This document shows positions 27,603-36,606 of a DNA stretch of 64,000 nucleotides, in pieces. The notes under the pieces were generated by a model that was not told the origin of the DNA, searched no databases, and saw only the letters and a program-made list of their open reading frames with translations. This DNA is from Marinobacter subterrani (GTDB lineage Bacteria; Pseudomonadota; Gammaproteobacteria; Pseudomonadales; Oleiphilaceae): positions 434,001-498,000 of the forward strand of contig NZ_LFBU01000002.1 in the NCBI RefSeq assembly GCF_001045555.1. Reading direction: 5' to 3'. The position numbers and the translations under genes were made by a program. Each line of letters opens with the position of its first letter. The stretch's first letter is position 1.

Positions 27603-28697
27603 ATGGCAGTCGATTCCGACCTGTTCTGTGAGGGGCTGGTCCGCCGTTTTGGCAGCAATGCCGCAGTGGATCATATCTCCCTGGACGTGCCTGCGGGCAC
27701 GTTTTTCTCCATTCTGGGCCCCTCCGGCTGCGGCAAGACCACCCTGTTGCGCTTGCTGGCCGGCTTCGACAAACCCGATGAGGGCGACATCCACATCCGG
27801 GGCCAGCGCATGAACGATGTGCCGCCCAACCGCCGCCCGGTGAACATGGTGTTCCAGCATCTAGCCCTGTTCCCCACCATGTCGGTGGGTGACAACATCG
27901 GTTACGGCCTGAAGCGCCGGAAAGTGCCGGTGGCCGAGCGACGCAAGCGCATTGCCCGGGTGCTGGAACAGGTGGGGCTGCCGGGGCTTGAATACCGTAA
28001 CCCGCAGGAACTCTCCGGGGGGCAGCGCCAGCGGGTGGCCCTTGCCCGCTGCCTGGTGCTTGAGCCAACGCTCCTGCTGCTGGATGAACCCCTCGGTGCC
28101 CTGGACCTGAAACTGCGGGAGCAGATGAAAATCGAGCTCAAGCACCTCCAGAAACAGTTCGGCACCACCTTTGTGTACATTACCCACGATCAGTCCGAGG
28201 CCATGGTGATGTCGGATCAGGTTGCAGTGATGCGCGCTGGCCGGTTCGATCAGGTGGCCCCGCCGGAGGAGCTCTACCGGGAGCCAGCAACACCGTTCGT
28301 GGCCGGGTTTGTGGGCGATAACAACCGTCTGGCCGGCGAGGTGATGGCGGTCCGGGATACGCTGGCGGACATCCGGCTGGGTGACGGCTCCCTGGTTCAG
28401 GGCAGGGTGGCCTCTGGCAACCTGGAAAGCGGCCAGCGGGCGGATCTGTTCATTCGGCCCGAATCGCTGGTGCTCACCGGTGATGCTCTGAGCCCCGGGT
28501 TTTCGGCCATACAGGCCAAAGTACTGACCACCCTGTTTGATGGTGCCAACAGCCGCGTGGAAGCCGAGAATGGTGGTCAACCGGTCTTTGCCCGGCTGCC
28601 TCAGGATGGCTCGGCACCCAGGTTGGCCGCCAATGCGTCCATCCGGCTGGCCTGGGACCCTGCGCTGGCCAGGGTCTTCGGAGCGGATAAACCGTGA
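27603..28697 (+). CDS. Second polyamine-type ABC transporter ATPase
   Basis: This 364-residue ATPase of the PotA family has Walker A GPSGCGKT (about 39-46), LSGGQRQR, Walker [13 protein letters not shown] and a TOBE domain at the C-terminus. The ATG at 27603 starts five bases after the binding-protein stop; the frame is open further upstream but overlaps that gene. The permease downstream starts with GTG inside its stop codon (GTGA). Confidence 0.9.
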   Translation: MAVDSDLFCEGLVRRFGSNAAVDHISLDVPAGTFFSILGPSGCGKTTLLRLLAGFDKPDEGDIHIRGQRMNDVPPNRRPVNMVFQHLALFPTMSVGDNIGYGLKRRKVPVAERRKRIARVLEQVGLPGLEYRNPQELSGGQRQRVALARCLVLEPTLLLLDEPLGALDLKLREQMKIELKHLQKQFGTTFVYITHDQSEAMVMSDQVAVMRAGRFDQVAPPEELYREPATPFVAGFVGDNNRLAGEVMAVRDTLADIRLGDGSLVQGRVASGNLESGQRADLFIRPESLVLTGDALSPGFSAIQAKVLTTLFDGANSRVEAENGGQPVFARLPQDGSAPRLAANASIRLAWDPALARVFGADKP

Positions 28698-29554
28698 GGT
28701 CCTCTGCCAGCCGCCTGTCACTCTGGTTGTTACTGACGCCGTTTGTGCTGTGGATTGTCCTGCTCGTGTTATTGCCGCACCTGCAAATGCTGCGGGTGTC
28801 CTTCCAGGTGCGTGAAAGCTGGGACACCCTTACCTGGGGCCTGCAGCAATACCAGAACTTCTTTACCGAATCCTATTACTGGCGGACCTTTGTGCGCACC
28901 GGGGTCATGTCGCTGTTTACCACCTTCCTGACCCTGATTATTGCCTTCCCCATTGCCTGGTACATTGCCCGGCTTGCCCGTGGGCGGTCCAAGGGCCTTC
29001 TTTTTATGGCCTGCCTGATTCCCTTCTGGGCCAGTGAGCTGGTCCGTACCTACGGCTGGATGATTCTGCTGCGCGAGAGCGGCCTGTTCAGTTCCTGGCT
29101 ACAGGCTCTGGGCTGGGTCGATGGCCCCGTGGAGATGCTGTACAACGATGTTGCGGTGATCATCGGCCTGGTCTACAACGGCCTGCTGTTCATGGTGGTG
29201 CCCCTGGTGACCACCCTGGATGGCATGGACGAAAACCTGGTGGAAGCGGGCTACGACCTGGGCGGTGGCCACGGCACCGTGCTGCGGGAGATTGTGGTGC
29301 CCTGGGCCATGCCGGGCATTGTCTCCGGCTGCATCGTGGTGTTCATGCTGACCCTGGGGAGCTACCTCACGCCGGTGCTGATGGGGGGCAAGGACAGCGC
29401 CTGGTTCACCCAGCAGATTTTCACTCAGTTCATTACCCGGTTTAACTGGGAGCAGGGCGCGGCCCTGGGCGTTTTGCTGCTGGTGCTGTCGTCGGTGATG
29501 GTCTGGCTGGGCCTGAAAGTGACCGGCCAGTCCCTGCGCAAGGTGATGGGGTGA
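28694..29554 (+). CDS. Second polyamine-type ABC permease, PotB/PotH-like
   Basis: This 286-residue inner-membrane permease has about six transmembrane segments. The EAA loop is visible as EAGYDLGGGHGTVLREIVVPW. A GTG start overlaps the ATPase stop by four bases, so translation is coupled. Only four bases separate it from the next permease gene. It pairs with the PotC/PotI-like protein to form the channel. Confidence 0.89.
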   Translation: MRSSASRLSLWLLLTPFVLWIVLLVLLPHLQMLRVSFQVRESWDTLTWGLQQYQNFFTESYYWRTFVRTGVMSLFTTFLTLIIAFPIAWYIARLARGRSKGLLFMACLIPFWASELVRTYGWMILLRESGLFSSWLQALGWVDGPVEMLYNDVAVIIGLVYNGLLFMVVPLVTTLDGMDENLVEAGYDLGGGHGTVLREIVVPWAMPGIVSGCIVVFMLTLGSYLTPVLMGGKDSAWFTQQIFTQFITRFNWEQGAALGVLLLVLSSVMVWLGLKVTGQSLRKVMG

Positions 29555-29558
29555 GAGC

Positions 29559-30410
29559 ATGATCCGTTCGGTACCCCGTTCAAAGCTGTTTGACGGCCTT
29601 TACCTCGCTTACCTGATTGCGTTTTTTATCTACCTGGCCCTGCCGCTGACGGTGACTGCTGTCTTTGCGTTCAATGATGCGCCCTTCCCGTCACTGCCCT
29701 GGAAGGGGTTTACCCTGGACTGGTATTTTGCCGATGGTACCGGGGGCCGCACGGGTCTGTTCCATGACGATGGATTGCTCAGGGCGCTCTGGGTCAGTGC
29801 CCAGATTGCCTTCTGGGTCACCCTGGTGAGCTTGGCACTGGGGTGTGTGAATGCGGTGCTGTTCGAGCGGCTGAACTTCCGGGGCAAGGAATTCCTGTAT
29901 CTGCTGATGCTGCTGCCGCTGGTCATTCCCGGCGTCATTCTCGGGGTGTCCATCCTGGTGTTCTACAGTGGCATGGCCAACGATGTGTCGGCCGCCTGGG
30001 GCATCGAGCTGGACATATTCCGGCCTGGCATGACACTGGTGGTGATGGGGCAGGTAACCTTCATCACCACCCTGAGTACCCTGGTGATTGCCGCGCGATT
30101 GCGCAAGTTTGATCCGCAGCTGGAAGAAGCCGCCCTGAACCTGGGCGCCACCCCGCTGGTGGCGTGGTTTACCGTAACCCTGCCCTGGCTGCTGCCCTCT
30201 ATCTTCGGGGCCGCTGCCATGGCCTTTCTGATGTCCTTTGAAAACTTCAACACCACCGTTATGCTGACCGGAAGCGATACGCCGTTGACGGTGGCATTGT
30301 TCAACCGTCTTCGGGAAGGCTCGACACCTGTGCTTAATGCGGTTGCCCTGTTGTTGATGGTCGGCTCGGCATTCCTGGCTTTGCTTGCTATGGGCCGTTC
30401 GTCCCGTTGA
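29559..30410 (+). CDS. Second polyamine-type ABC permease, PotC/PotI-like
   Basis: This 283-residue permease has six predicted helices and the EAA loop EAALNLGATPLVAWFTVTLPW. It carries a longer first periplasmic loop than the PotC at 24.6 kb (the FADGTGGRTGLFHDDG segment), a difference typical of permeases in this second clade. It is the last gene of the binding protein-ATPase-permease-permease operon. Confidence 0.89.
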   Translation: MIRSVPRSKLFDGLYLAYLIAFFIYLALPLTVTAVFAFNDAPFPSLPWKGFTLDWYFADGTGGRTGLFHDDGLLRALWVSAQIAFWVTLVSLALGCVNAVLFERLNFRGKEFLYLLMLLPLVIPGVILGVSILVFYSGMANDVSAAWGIELDIFRPGMTLVVMGQVTFITTLSTLVIAARLRKFDPQLEEAALNLGATPLVAWFTVTLPWLLPSIFGAAAMAFLMSFENFNTTVMLTGSDTPLTVALFNRLREGSTPVLNAVALLLMVGSAFLALLAMGRSSR

Positions 30411-30473
30411 GGCCTCCGTTGCTTATAGGCAGGCAGGGTGACTGAACCGGACAGGCAACAACCGGGAGGTGCC

Positions 30474-31154
30474 ATGAAATTTCTATTTGAAGTGCATATC
30501 CAGGACGGCCACACCGCCGAGGAATACGCCGACGCCTGGGTCCGGGCCAGCAAGATCATCCAGCAGGCTCCGGGCGCCCGGGGCACGGAGCTGCACCGGA
30601 AAATCGGCGATCCCGACACCCTGATTGCAATTGCGTCCTGGGAGAGCAAAGCACAGCGGGATGCCATGGAGACGCAGCACAACCCCGACGTCGCCGCCAT
30701 CATTCGCAGCGCAGCACCCTTTGTCGAGATCCGGCCCATCGGTGAGTTCGACGACCCGGAATGGGTCGTGATGCCGCCCGCAAAAGAATCCGCCAGCAAT
30801 ATCCGCGTTTTCTATGATGGCGCCTGCCCCGGTTGCCAGCGTGACCGGCGCCAGTATGAACGCCTGGCAGGTCGTGGTTCGGATCAGGTGGAATGGGTCG
30901 ATATTACCGGGAAGGATGAGGAACTGAAGGCCAAAGGGATCGACCCGAAAGCGGCGCTCCAGGAATTGCATGTGGAGGATCAGGACGGTGTTATCCACAG
31001 TGAGCTGGACGCCTATGCCCTGTTGATGTCCCGGGCGCCATTACTCAAACCGTTGGCCTGGCTGATTACCCTGCCGCTGATTCGACCACTGTTGAGCCGG
31101 CTCTATCACCGAATGGTCACAAAGCGCCTTGAGCGCACCGGCCGGATGCCCTGA
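30474..31154 (+). CDS. Fusion of an ABM-like ferredoxin-fold domain and a DCC (DUF393) domain
   Basis: In this 226-residue two-domain protein, residues 1-95 look like an antibiotic-biosynthesis-monooxygenase/EthD-type dimeric alpha-beta barrel (KFLFEVHIQDGH, LIAIASWESKAQRDAM). Residues about 108-225 are a DCC domain with DGACPGC (C118, C121), followed by a C-terminal amphipathic or membrane-associated helix (LLKPLAWLITLPLIRPLL). A GGGAGG site precedes the ATG. It follows the second polyamine operon by 63 bases and may be cotranscribed. Inferred role: redox or quinone/heme-related chemistry; neither family has a firm function. Confidence 0.72.
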   Translation: MKFLFEVHIQDGHTAEEYADAWVRASKIIQQAPGARGTELHRKIGDPDTLIAIASWESKAQRDAMETQHNPDVAAIIRSAAPFVEIRPIGEFDDPEWVVMPPAKESASNIRVFYDGACPGCQRDRRQYERLAGRGSDQVEWVDITGKDEELKAKGIDPKAALQELHVEDQDGVIHSELDAYALLMSRAPLLKPLAWLITLPLIRPLLSRLYHRMVTKRLERTGRMP

Positions 31155-31188
31155 TCCGGCCGTCGTCCTGCGGAGGCCTCTGCAGGGG

Positions 31189-31629
31189 TTACACCACCAG
31201 GACCGGGCACTCGGCGTGGGAGGCCACCCGGTGGGAGACACTGCCCAGGAACATGCCGTCCTTGTCACTATGGGTGCCCTTGGTGCCCAGAACAATCAGG
31301 TCCACCCCTTTGTCCTCGGCAAATTGGACAATCACCCTGGATGGCTTGCCCGCTTTAACGAAGCCCCGGACGTGCGTGGCGCCCCGCTCCTTTGCCAGCT
31401 CCTTGGCGTGATTGACCACGCCTTTGGCGTATTCCGAAAGCACTTTATCGGGAATATCCATGCCTTCCGGGCGGCCGATCGACAGCGACGCCTCAAACAG
31501 GCTGTGATGTTTGTAAACGCAGAGCAGATAGATTTCCGCGTCGGTCAGTTTCTGCAGCTCTATGGCCTTGGTCAGGGCATCGAACGAGGTCATCGAGCCA
31601 TCAACTGCCACCAGAATCCGTTTGAACAT
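31189..31629 (-). CDS. Universal stress protein (UspA family)
   Basis: This 146-residue single-domain USP has the ATP-binding motif G-x2-G-x9-G-S near the C-terminus (GTKGTHSDKDGMFLGS) and the start KRILVAVDGS. These proteins bind ATP and modulate stress survival. It sits immediately downstream of the TRAP dctM gene on the same strand (38 bases), and small USP proteins are frequent members of TRAP operons, where some bind the transporter. Cotranscription is therefore likely. Confidence 0.9.
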   Translation of the reverse strand: MFKRILVAVDGSMTSFDALTKAIELQKLTDAEIYLLCVYKHHSLFEASLSIGRPEGMDIPDKVLSEYAKGVVNHAKELAKERGATHVRGFVKAGKPSRVIVQFAEDKGVDLIVLGTKGTHSDKDGMFLGSVSHRVASHAECPVLVV

Positions 31630-31667
31630 GTCGCTCTCCTATGGGTTCACCCTTCAGGGTGGTCAAA

Positions 31668-32951
31668 TCACCTGAAGGCCAGGTCGCGCAGGAACAGGGC
31701 AATCTGCGGGAATGCCATGATCAGGCCGGCTGCGGTCAGCAGCATGACGATAAACGGTGGCGTACCGCGAACGACTTCCCAGTAGGGGCGCTTGAAGATC
31801 GCGATGGCCGTGAATATATCGCAGCCAAAGGGTGGTGTTGCCGAGCCGATGGCCACCTGGAGCGTGATCAGTACACCGACCAGCACCGGATCCAGGCCGG
31901 TGGCTTCAATCGCCGGGGCGAAGATGGGTGTCAGCACCAGAATAACCACAATCGGGTCAACAAACATGCAGGCAATAAAGAACGCCACACTGATGGCGAT
32001 CATCACGCCAACCGGACCCATCTCACTGATCCCGATCGAGTCAAGAAGGCTCTGGGGAATCTGGGCGAAGGAAATGATCCAGGAGAAGCTGGTACCCACC
32101 GCCACCAGAATGAATACCACAGCGGTGATCAGGCCAGTGGATTTGGAGATCCGGTAGATATCCGGGAACTTGAGCGATTTGAAGACCACGAACTCAAGCA
32201 GGAAGGCGTAGAGCACGCAGACGGCAGCGGCTTCTGTCGGGCTGAAAATGCCGCCATAGATGCCGCCGACGATAATGACCGGGAAAAACAGCGGCCATAA
32301 GGCTTCACGCACTGCTACAGCCCTTTGTCCCCAGGTGGATTTATCCTCCGTGGGTAGCTTGTTCAGGTGGGCATAGATCAGGCAGTAAATTGAAAACATG
32401 AGCAGGATCAGCAGCCCCGGGCCAATACCTGCAATAAAGAGCTCGGCAATGGATGTCTCTGAGATGACCCCGTAAATAATGAAGCCGATACTGGGCGGTA
32501 TCAGGAAGGCAATGTCGCTGGAATTGATAATCAACGCAAGGGTGAACGAGTCGGAATAACCCGCCTTGAGCAGTTTTGGCCGCAGGGGTGAACCCACAGC
32601 CACAACGGTGGCCTGGGTAGACCCGGACACCGCACCGAACAGGGTACAGGAAGCGGCTGTACTGATGGCCAGGCCGCCCTTCACATGGCCGATAAATGCC
32701 ATGACCATATTGATCAGCCGGTCCGCGGATTGGCCACGGGTCATGATGTCTGCCGCCAGGATAAACATCGGAACGGCAATCAGCGATGCCGGCCGGATGC
32801 CTGCCATCATCTGCTGAATGAAGGTTCCCATCTGCCCGAAGCCATCGAACATCATTACGAAGCCGACAATGGCACCGGCAATCAAAGGCACCATCATCGG
32901 GAAGCCCAGCAACAGCAGCCCGATCATGATCACCATCATTATTGTTGCCAT
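31668..32951 (-). CDS. dctM: TRAP transporter large permease (DctM)
   Basis: This 427-residue inner-membrane protein has about twelve hydrophobic segments and the DctM signatures (GLLLLGFPMMVPL near the start, GSTQATVVAVGSPLRP, CMFVDPIVVILVLTPIFAPA). It is the Na+-coupled channel subunit of a tripartite ATP-independent periplasmic transporter. Downstream lies the USP gene; upstream are dctQ and dctP. The substrate is probably a carboxylate but cannot be read from this subunit. Confidence 0.93.
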   Translation of the reverse strand: MATIMMVIMIGLLLLGFPMMVPLIAGAIVGFVMMFDGFGQMGTFIQQMMAGIRPASLIAVPMFILAADIMTRGQSADRLINMVMAFIGHVKGGLAISTAASCTLFGAVSGSTQATVVAVGSPLRPKLLKAGYSDSFTLALIINSSDIAFLIPPSIGFIIYGVISETSIAELFIAGIGPGLLILLMFSIYCLIYAHLNKLPTEDKSTWGQRAVAVREALWPLFFPVIIVGGIYGGIFSPTEAAAVCVLYAFLLEFVVFKSLKFPDIYRISKSTGLITAVVFILVAVGTSFSWIISFAQIPQSLLDSIGISEMGPVGVMIAISVAFFIACMFVDPIVVILVLTPIFAPAIEATGLDPVLVGVLITLQVAIGSATPPFGCDIFTAIAIFKRPYWEVVRGTPPFIVMLLTAAGLIMAFPQIALFLRDLAFR

Positions 32952-32985
32952 GATTTCCTTCCTTTAGTAATGCAGCTTCAGAGGG

Positions 32986-33579
32986 TCAGACCTCGGACTC
33001 AGTATCCGCATAGCCATCGGTTACACCGGTGGACAGATAGACGTCCTTGCTGGTGAGGTTCTTGATGGCCGTCAGCAAATATTGGATACCGGTGATGGCA
33101 AAACCGACCGGTGCCCAGATGTAAATCCACCAGATTTCTATTCCCAGCGCGGGCAGTATTCTGCCCCGGCTGTAGAGCGTCTCGATCCAGAAATAGGAGT
33201 GGTAGCAGAGGAAAAACATCAGCACCGAAGTGACAAGTGCAATGAAGATCATCAGCACCCTTCGTCCTTTGACCGGAATGGTGTCGTAGACAGCCGACAT
33301 CCGGATGTGCCGGCCGTGGCGGGCTGCGTAGCCTATGCCGGCAAAGGTAATAAGGATAATCAGTATCCGGTTGATCTCACCGGAGAAAAACAGGCCTTCG
33401 CCGAGCACATACCGCGCAATAACGTTGATGCAGGTATTGATCGCCATGAGCATCACGCCTGCGGCCAGCAGGAAGGCTTCCAGCTTACTGATGAAGACGT
33501 CGATGGTGCCCAGGACCCCGGGCAAGCCGGACTCAAAGGTGCCGGTATCGTCGTCTAGATCCGGGGAATTGTCAGACAT
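32986..33579 (-). CDS. dctQ: TRAP transporter small permease (DctQ)
   Basis: This 197-residue membrane protein has four hydrophobic helices and an acidic cytoplasmic N-terminus of about 30 residues. The [26 protein letters not shown] region contains the conserved acidic residue found in DctQ. It lies between dctP and dctM in the usual TRAP order. A strong stem-loop lies in the dctP-dctQ interval and may reduce expression of the membrane subunits relative to the binding protein. Confidence 0.9.
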   Translation of the reverse strand: MSDNSPDLDDDTGTFESGLPGVLGTIDVFISKLEAFLLAAGVMLMAINTCINVIARYVLGEGLFFSGEINRILIILITFAGIGYAARHGRHIRMSAVYDTIPVKGRRVLMIFIALVTSVLMFFLCYHSYFWIETLYSRGRILPALGIEIWWIYIWAPVGFAITGIQYLLTAIKNLTSKDVYLSTGVTDGYADTESEV

Positions 33580-33648
33580 GGGAAGGCTCCACAGCGTTCC
33601 GCTCCCGACCGGTGGAACGGTGCCTGGCGGGGCGGGGTAAATGCAATT

Positions 33649-33675
33649 CCCCCGCCGGCAGAAAGCCGGCGGGGG
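33649..33675 (-). promoter_or_regulatory. Intercistronic stem-loop between dctP and dctQ
   Basis: Two perfect 11-base GC arms (CCCCCGCCGGC and its complement) flank a 5-base loop. No T-run follows on the minus strand, so it is not a standard terminator. Such hairpins commonly protect the 3' end of binding-protein mRNA, or act as partial terminators, as in malE-malF. Confidence 0.6.
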
Positions 33676-33686
33676 TCGTTCTTACA

Positions 33687-34718
33687 TTACTTGTCTTTCT
33701 GCACTTCCTTGAGGTCTTCCTGGAACTGGTTGAGCAGTTTTTCACCTGTCTCGCCAGTCATGGAAAGGAATTTCTCTTTTACCTGCGGAGCACGCGCCTG
33801 GAATGCATCAATCTGCTCCTCGGTCAGGCGGGTAACCGTGCACTCTTTGCAGTCTGCCATGATCTTGTCTAGCGCTTCCTGTGCCAGACCGTCAATGTGC
33901 TTGATGATTTTATTGAAGGCGTAGTCACCCGCTTCCATGATCATCTTCTGCTCTTCTTCTGGCAGCCCCTGATAGAAATCCAGGTTAGCCATGAGCGCGG
34001 TGGTGAACCAGCCGTGCTTGGTGAAGGTCAGGTTAGGAGACACTTCATAAAGGCCGCCGGACTGAATCCAGAAGATCGGGTTTTCCTGGCCCTGGATCAT
34101 GTTGGTCTGCAGCGCACCGTAGACCTCGCCCCACGGAAGCGGTGTCGGCGTAGCGCCGAATGCTTCATAAGTCGCGGACAGGAGCGGGTTGGTCATCACC
34201 CGGATTTTCTTGTCATTGAAATCCGCTGGGCTGGTGATCGGCTCATTCGCTGTTACCACCATTTCACCTTCCGGATACATCTGGATCAGCTTGAGACCGT
34301 GATCCGCGTAGATCTTGGGGAACATCTGGTTGATGGCTTCACTTTCACGGAAGAATTCAACCACTGTATCCATGTCGGTGGGTAGCAGATACGGAATGAA
34401 AAAGATCTGTGCCGACGGAATCAGTGAGCCAGTGAAACCCGGTGACTGGTTTACAAACTGCAGGATGCCCGACAGGGTCTGCCCCATGATGTCGTCAGAC
34501 TCGCCCAGTTCGCCGAAACGGTAAACCTGTACTGTGTGCTCGGAGTTCTCCTCCACGTATTCCTTGAAGTCATAGGCGAAAACGTCCTGGACATCGCCTT
34601 CATATTCTTCGTGGGCGTAACGCCAGGTATCGGCATTAACAGAGTTGGCTGCGGTCATGGCCGCGAACGCGAACGCTGAAATTCCAGCCAGTTTCTTGAA
34701 CTTGCTCATGCTGCTCAT
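33687..34718 (-). CDS. dctP: TRAP transporter substrate-binding protein (DctP)
   Basis: This 343-residue periplasmic protein has a signal peptide (about 1-28, ending NSVNA-DTW) and the DctP fold (KIRVMTNPLLSATYEAFGATPTP carries the ligand-binding arginine; LPWGEVYGALQTNMIQGQENP follows). The start at 34718 has a GGAG site; the open frame extends further without similarity. It is the first gene of the dctP-dctQ-dctM-usp operon. Upstream (34719-34858) is an AT-rich region holding the likely promoter and an AAAAC-N6-GTTTT dyad (34777-34792) that could be an operator. Confidence 0.92.
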   Translation of the reverse strand: MSSMSKFKKLAGISAFAFAAMTAANSVNADTWRYAHEEYEGDVQDVFAYDFKEYVEENSEHTVQVYRFGELGESDDIMGQTLSGILQFVNQSPGFTGSLIPSAQIFFIPYLLPTDMDTVVEFFRESEAINQMFPKIYADHGLKLIQMYPEGEMVVTANEPITSPADFNDKKIRVMTNPLLSATYEAFGATPTPLPWGEVYGALQTNMIQGQENPIFWIQSGGLYEVSPNLTFTKHGWFTTALMANLDFYQGLPEEEQKMIMEAGDYAFNKIIKHIDGLAQEALDKIMADCKECTVTRLTEEQIDAFQARAPQVKEKFLSMTGETGEKLLNQFQEDLKEVQKDK

Positions 34719-34858
34719 CGGGTTTTCTCCGTTCGTTTTTTTACTGAAATTTATTGTTACATTATTAAAGACTGGCAAAACAACGTCGTTTTCGCAAGAA
34801 ATTGGGGAAAACAATAGTCGCGACCACCGTGGTTTTGCCGATTCGCAAGTTCATGAAA

Positions 34859-35395
34859 TCACGGTTTATTCATATCTGAAAGGCAGCTTTTGAGAAATTC
34901 GCGGAACTCACTGACGACCCGGTCGATGCTGTTTTCCAACCGGTGGCCATCGGGCAGAAGCAGAACAGGTAGCTGCTGTTTCCGGGCCAGATCAAGCACC
35001 GGCATAACCGGTACCACGTCGTCATTCCAGCCATGAATGATCTGGTTGAAGCGGGCCCGGATTACCGGGCTGGACTGGGGGTATTTGGCCATCGCCAGCG
35101 CCGGCGCCAGCAAGAAACAGCCCAGCACCGGTGACTCCGCGCTGGTCTGGGCGCACACCCAGCCACCCATGCTGGAACCGGCCAGAATGGTGTTCTCAGG
35201 GGTGGCGCCGCAGCGGTCGATCGCCTCACGCATCTGGTCCAGCCGGGTAGCCGGGTCCATCGTGCCGCGGTGGTCAATGGCGTGGGCCTGAACGCCGGGA
35301 AAGCGTTCGGCTTCGGCTTTCATGGCCTGGATCTTGGTGCTGCCCGGGCCGCTTTCCAGGCCATGGGAGAGAAAGACGTGGGTGGTGGTTGTCAT
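34859..35395 (-). CDS. YqiA-like alpha/beta-hydrolase (putative esterase)
   Basis: This 178-residue small alpha/beta-hydrolase has the nucleophile elbow G73-S74-S75-M76-G77 (S75), a late aspartate in GWNDDVVPV and a histidine in PDGHRL that complete a plausible triad. The short length and the LSHGLESGPGSTK start fit the UPF0227/YqiA esterase group. It lies 20 bases downstream of the LLM flavoprotein gene on the same strand, so the two are probably cotranscribed. Natural substrate unknown. Confidence 0.82.
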   Translation of the reverse strand: MTTTTHVFLSHGLESGPGSTKIQAMKAEAERFPGVQAHAIDHRGTMDPATRLDQMREAIDRCGATPENTILAGSSMGGWVCAQTSAESPVLGCFLLAPALAMAKYPQSSPVIRARFNQIIHGWNDDVVPVMPVLDLARKQQLPVLLLPDGHRLENSIDRVVSEFREFLKSCLSDMNKP

Positions 35396-35415
35396 CGGCT
35401 CAGTTGCTCCGGTTT

Positions 35416-36405
35416 TTATTGTCGGGTTTCGGCGAGGATATCCAGGGCGTGCCGACGTTTTTCAGGGTCGTAAATGTCGACGGTAAACATCAGCTCGTCC
35501 ACCTCAACCGTCGACAGGAGTTGTTCCAGCTGTTGGCCGATGGTCTCGGCATCGCCCAGCAATTGCAGCGCCAGGAAATCCTTCACGCTCGCCTTCTCCC
35601 CGGCATTCCACAGGCCGTCCATGGAGGCCACCGGCGGTTTCATCCACAGGGGCTGGCCCCGGAACAGCGACAGAATGCGCTGGTAGCTGGTGGTTGCGAG
35701 GTGTCTGGCTTCCTCCAGCGAATCGGCGGGCACCGCCGGAACAGCGAGCATGGCATAGGGCTGATCCAGTTGAGCTGAGGGCTGAAAATTGTCGCGGTAG
35801 ACCTTCAGCGCCTCCCGGTAGAGCCGGGGCGCGAAGTGCCCGGCAAACGCGTAGGGCAGGCCGCGCATGGCCGCGAGTTGGGCGCTGTAAAGGCTGGAAC
35901 CCAGGAGCCATATGGGTAGGTTGGTGCCAGCCCCCGGAATGGCCTTGACCGGCTGGCGCGGTTGAAGAGGGCCCAGCAACGATTGCAGGCTGGCCACATC
36001 TTCCGGAAACTGCTCGGCGCCCAGGCCATCGCGCCTGAGGGCGCGTGCGGTAACCGGATCGGTACCCGGCGCACGACCAAGCCCCAGGTCAATGCGCCCC
36101 GGATACAGGCTTTCCAGGGTGCCGAACTGCTCGGCGATGACCAACGGCGGGTGGTTCGGCAGCATGACACCGCCGGAACCGACGCGGATGACGTCGGTTT
36201 TCCCCGCGATGTGCCCGATCAGGACCGAGGTGGCCGAGCTGCTGATGCCTTCCATGTTGTGGTGCTCGGCCAGCCAGAACCGTTTGAATCCGAGCTTCTC
36301 CGCCCGTTGGGCGTAGGCCACACTGTTGGCCAGTGTGGTGCCCACCGAGTCGCCTTCGCGCACGGAGGCCAGTTCCAGCAGTGAGTAATCAGGAAAGTGA
36401 CGCAT
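35416..36405 (-). CDS. LLM-class (luciferase-like) flavin-dependent oxidoreductase
   Basis: This 329-residue TIM-barrel protein of the bacterial luciferase-like family, group close to E. coli YhbW, begins with the usual [14 protein letters not shown] and carries [20 protein letters not shown] and [14 protein letters not shown]420-type flavin binding is expected. The start at 36405 follows a GGGAGA site and is preferred over an in-frame ATG at 36444. Function is known only at family level. Confidence 0.88.
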   Translation of the reverse strand: MRHFPDYSLLELASVREGDSVGTTLANSVAYAQRAEKLGFKRFWLAEHHNMEGISSSATSVLIGHIAGKTDVIRVGSGGVMLPNHPPLVIAEQFGTLESLYPGRIDLGLGRAPGTDPVTARALRRDGLGAEQFPEDVASLQSLLGPLQPRQPVKAIPGAGTNLPIWLLGSSLYSAQLAAMRGLPYAFAGHFAPRLYREALKVYRDNFQPSAQLDQPYAMLAVPAVPADSLEEARHLATTSYQRILSLFRGQPLWMKPPVASMDGLWNAGEKASVKDFLALQLLGDAETIGQQLEQLLSTVEVDELMFTVDIYDPEKRRHALDILAETRQ

Positions 36406-36442
36406 GGGTCTCCCGGGAAGAAAGTGGAATTTACAGCTCTGC

Positions 36443-36469
36443 AAACATGGCGCCCGGGGGCGCCTGTTT
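36443..36469. repeat. GC-rich stem-loop in the LLM/eutB intergenic region
   Basis: AAACA-GGCGCC (one bulged T) pairs with GGCGCC-TGTTT around a CGGG loop. It lies in the 5' region of the divergent LLM gene and upstream of eutB. No T-run follows on either strand. It could be an mRNA leader structure or an operator. Confidence 0.4.
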
Positions 36470-36548
36470 CAAGGTTAGCCGACCTTTGACTTGCAGATCG
36501 ACCACAACCGCCGGATTCAGCGGCTTGAAGTCGTCATTGCGATTTTGC

Positions 36549-36576
36549 TTGAGGGCGTTTGTTCAGGCTCTAATAT
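36549..36576 (+). promoter_or_regulatory. Candidate sigma70 promoter for eutBC
   Basis: TTGAGG (36549-36554) and TAATAT (36571-36576) are 16 bases apart and lie 31 bases upstream of the eutB start, a plausible housekeeping promoter. Confidence 0.35.
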
Positions 36577-36606
36577 AGCAGTAGAGGGTTTTGCAGGGAG
36601 AGGGCA

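Noticed and set aside
31167..31186. CCTGC...GCAGG hairpin between the ABM-DCC gene and the usp gene as a bidirectional terminator
   Set aside because: The stem includes a wobble and no T-run follows on either strand; too weak to annotate as a feature.
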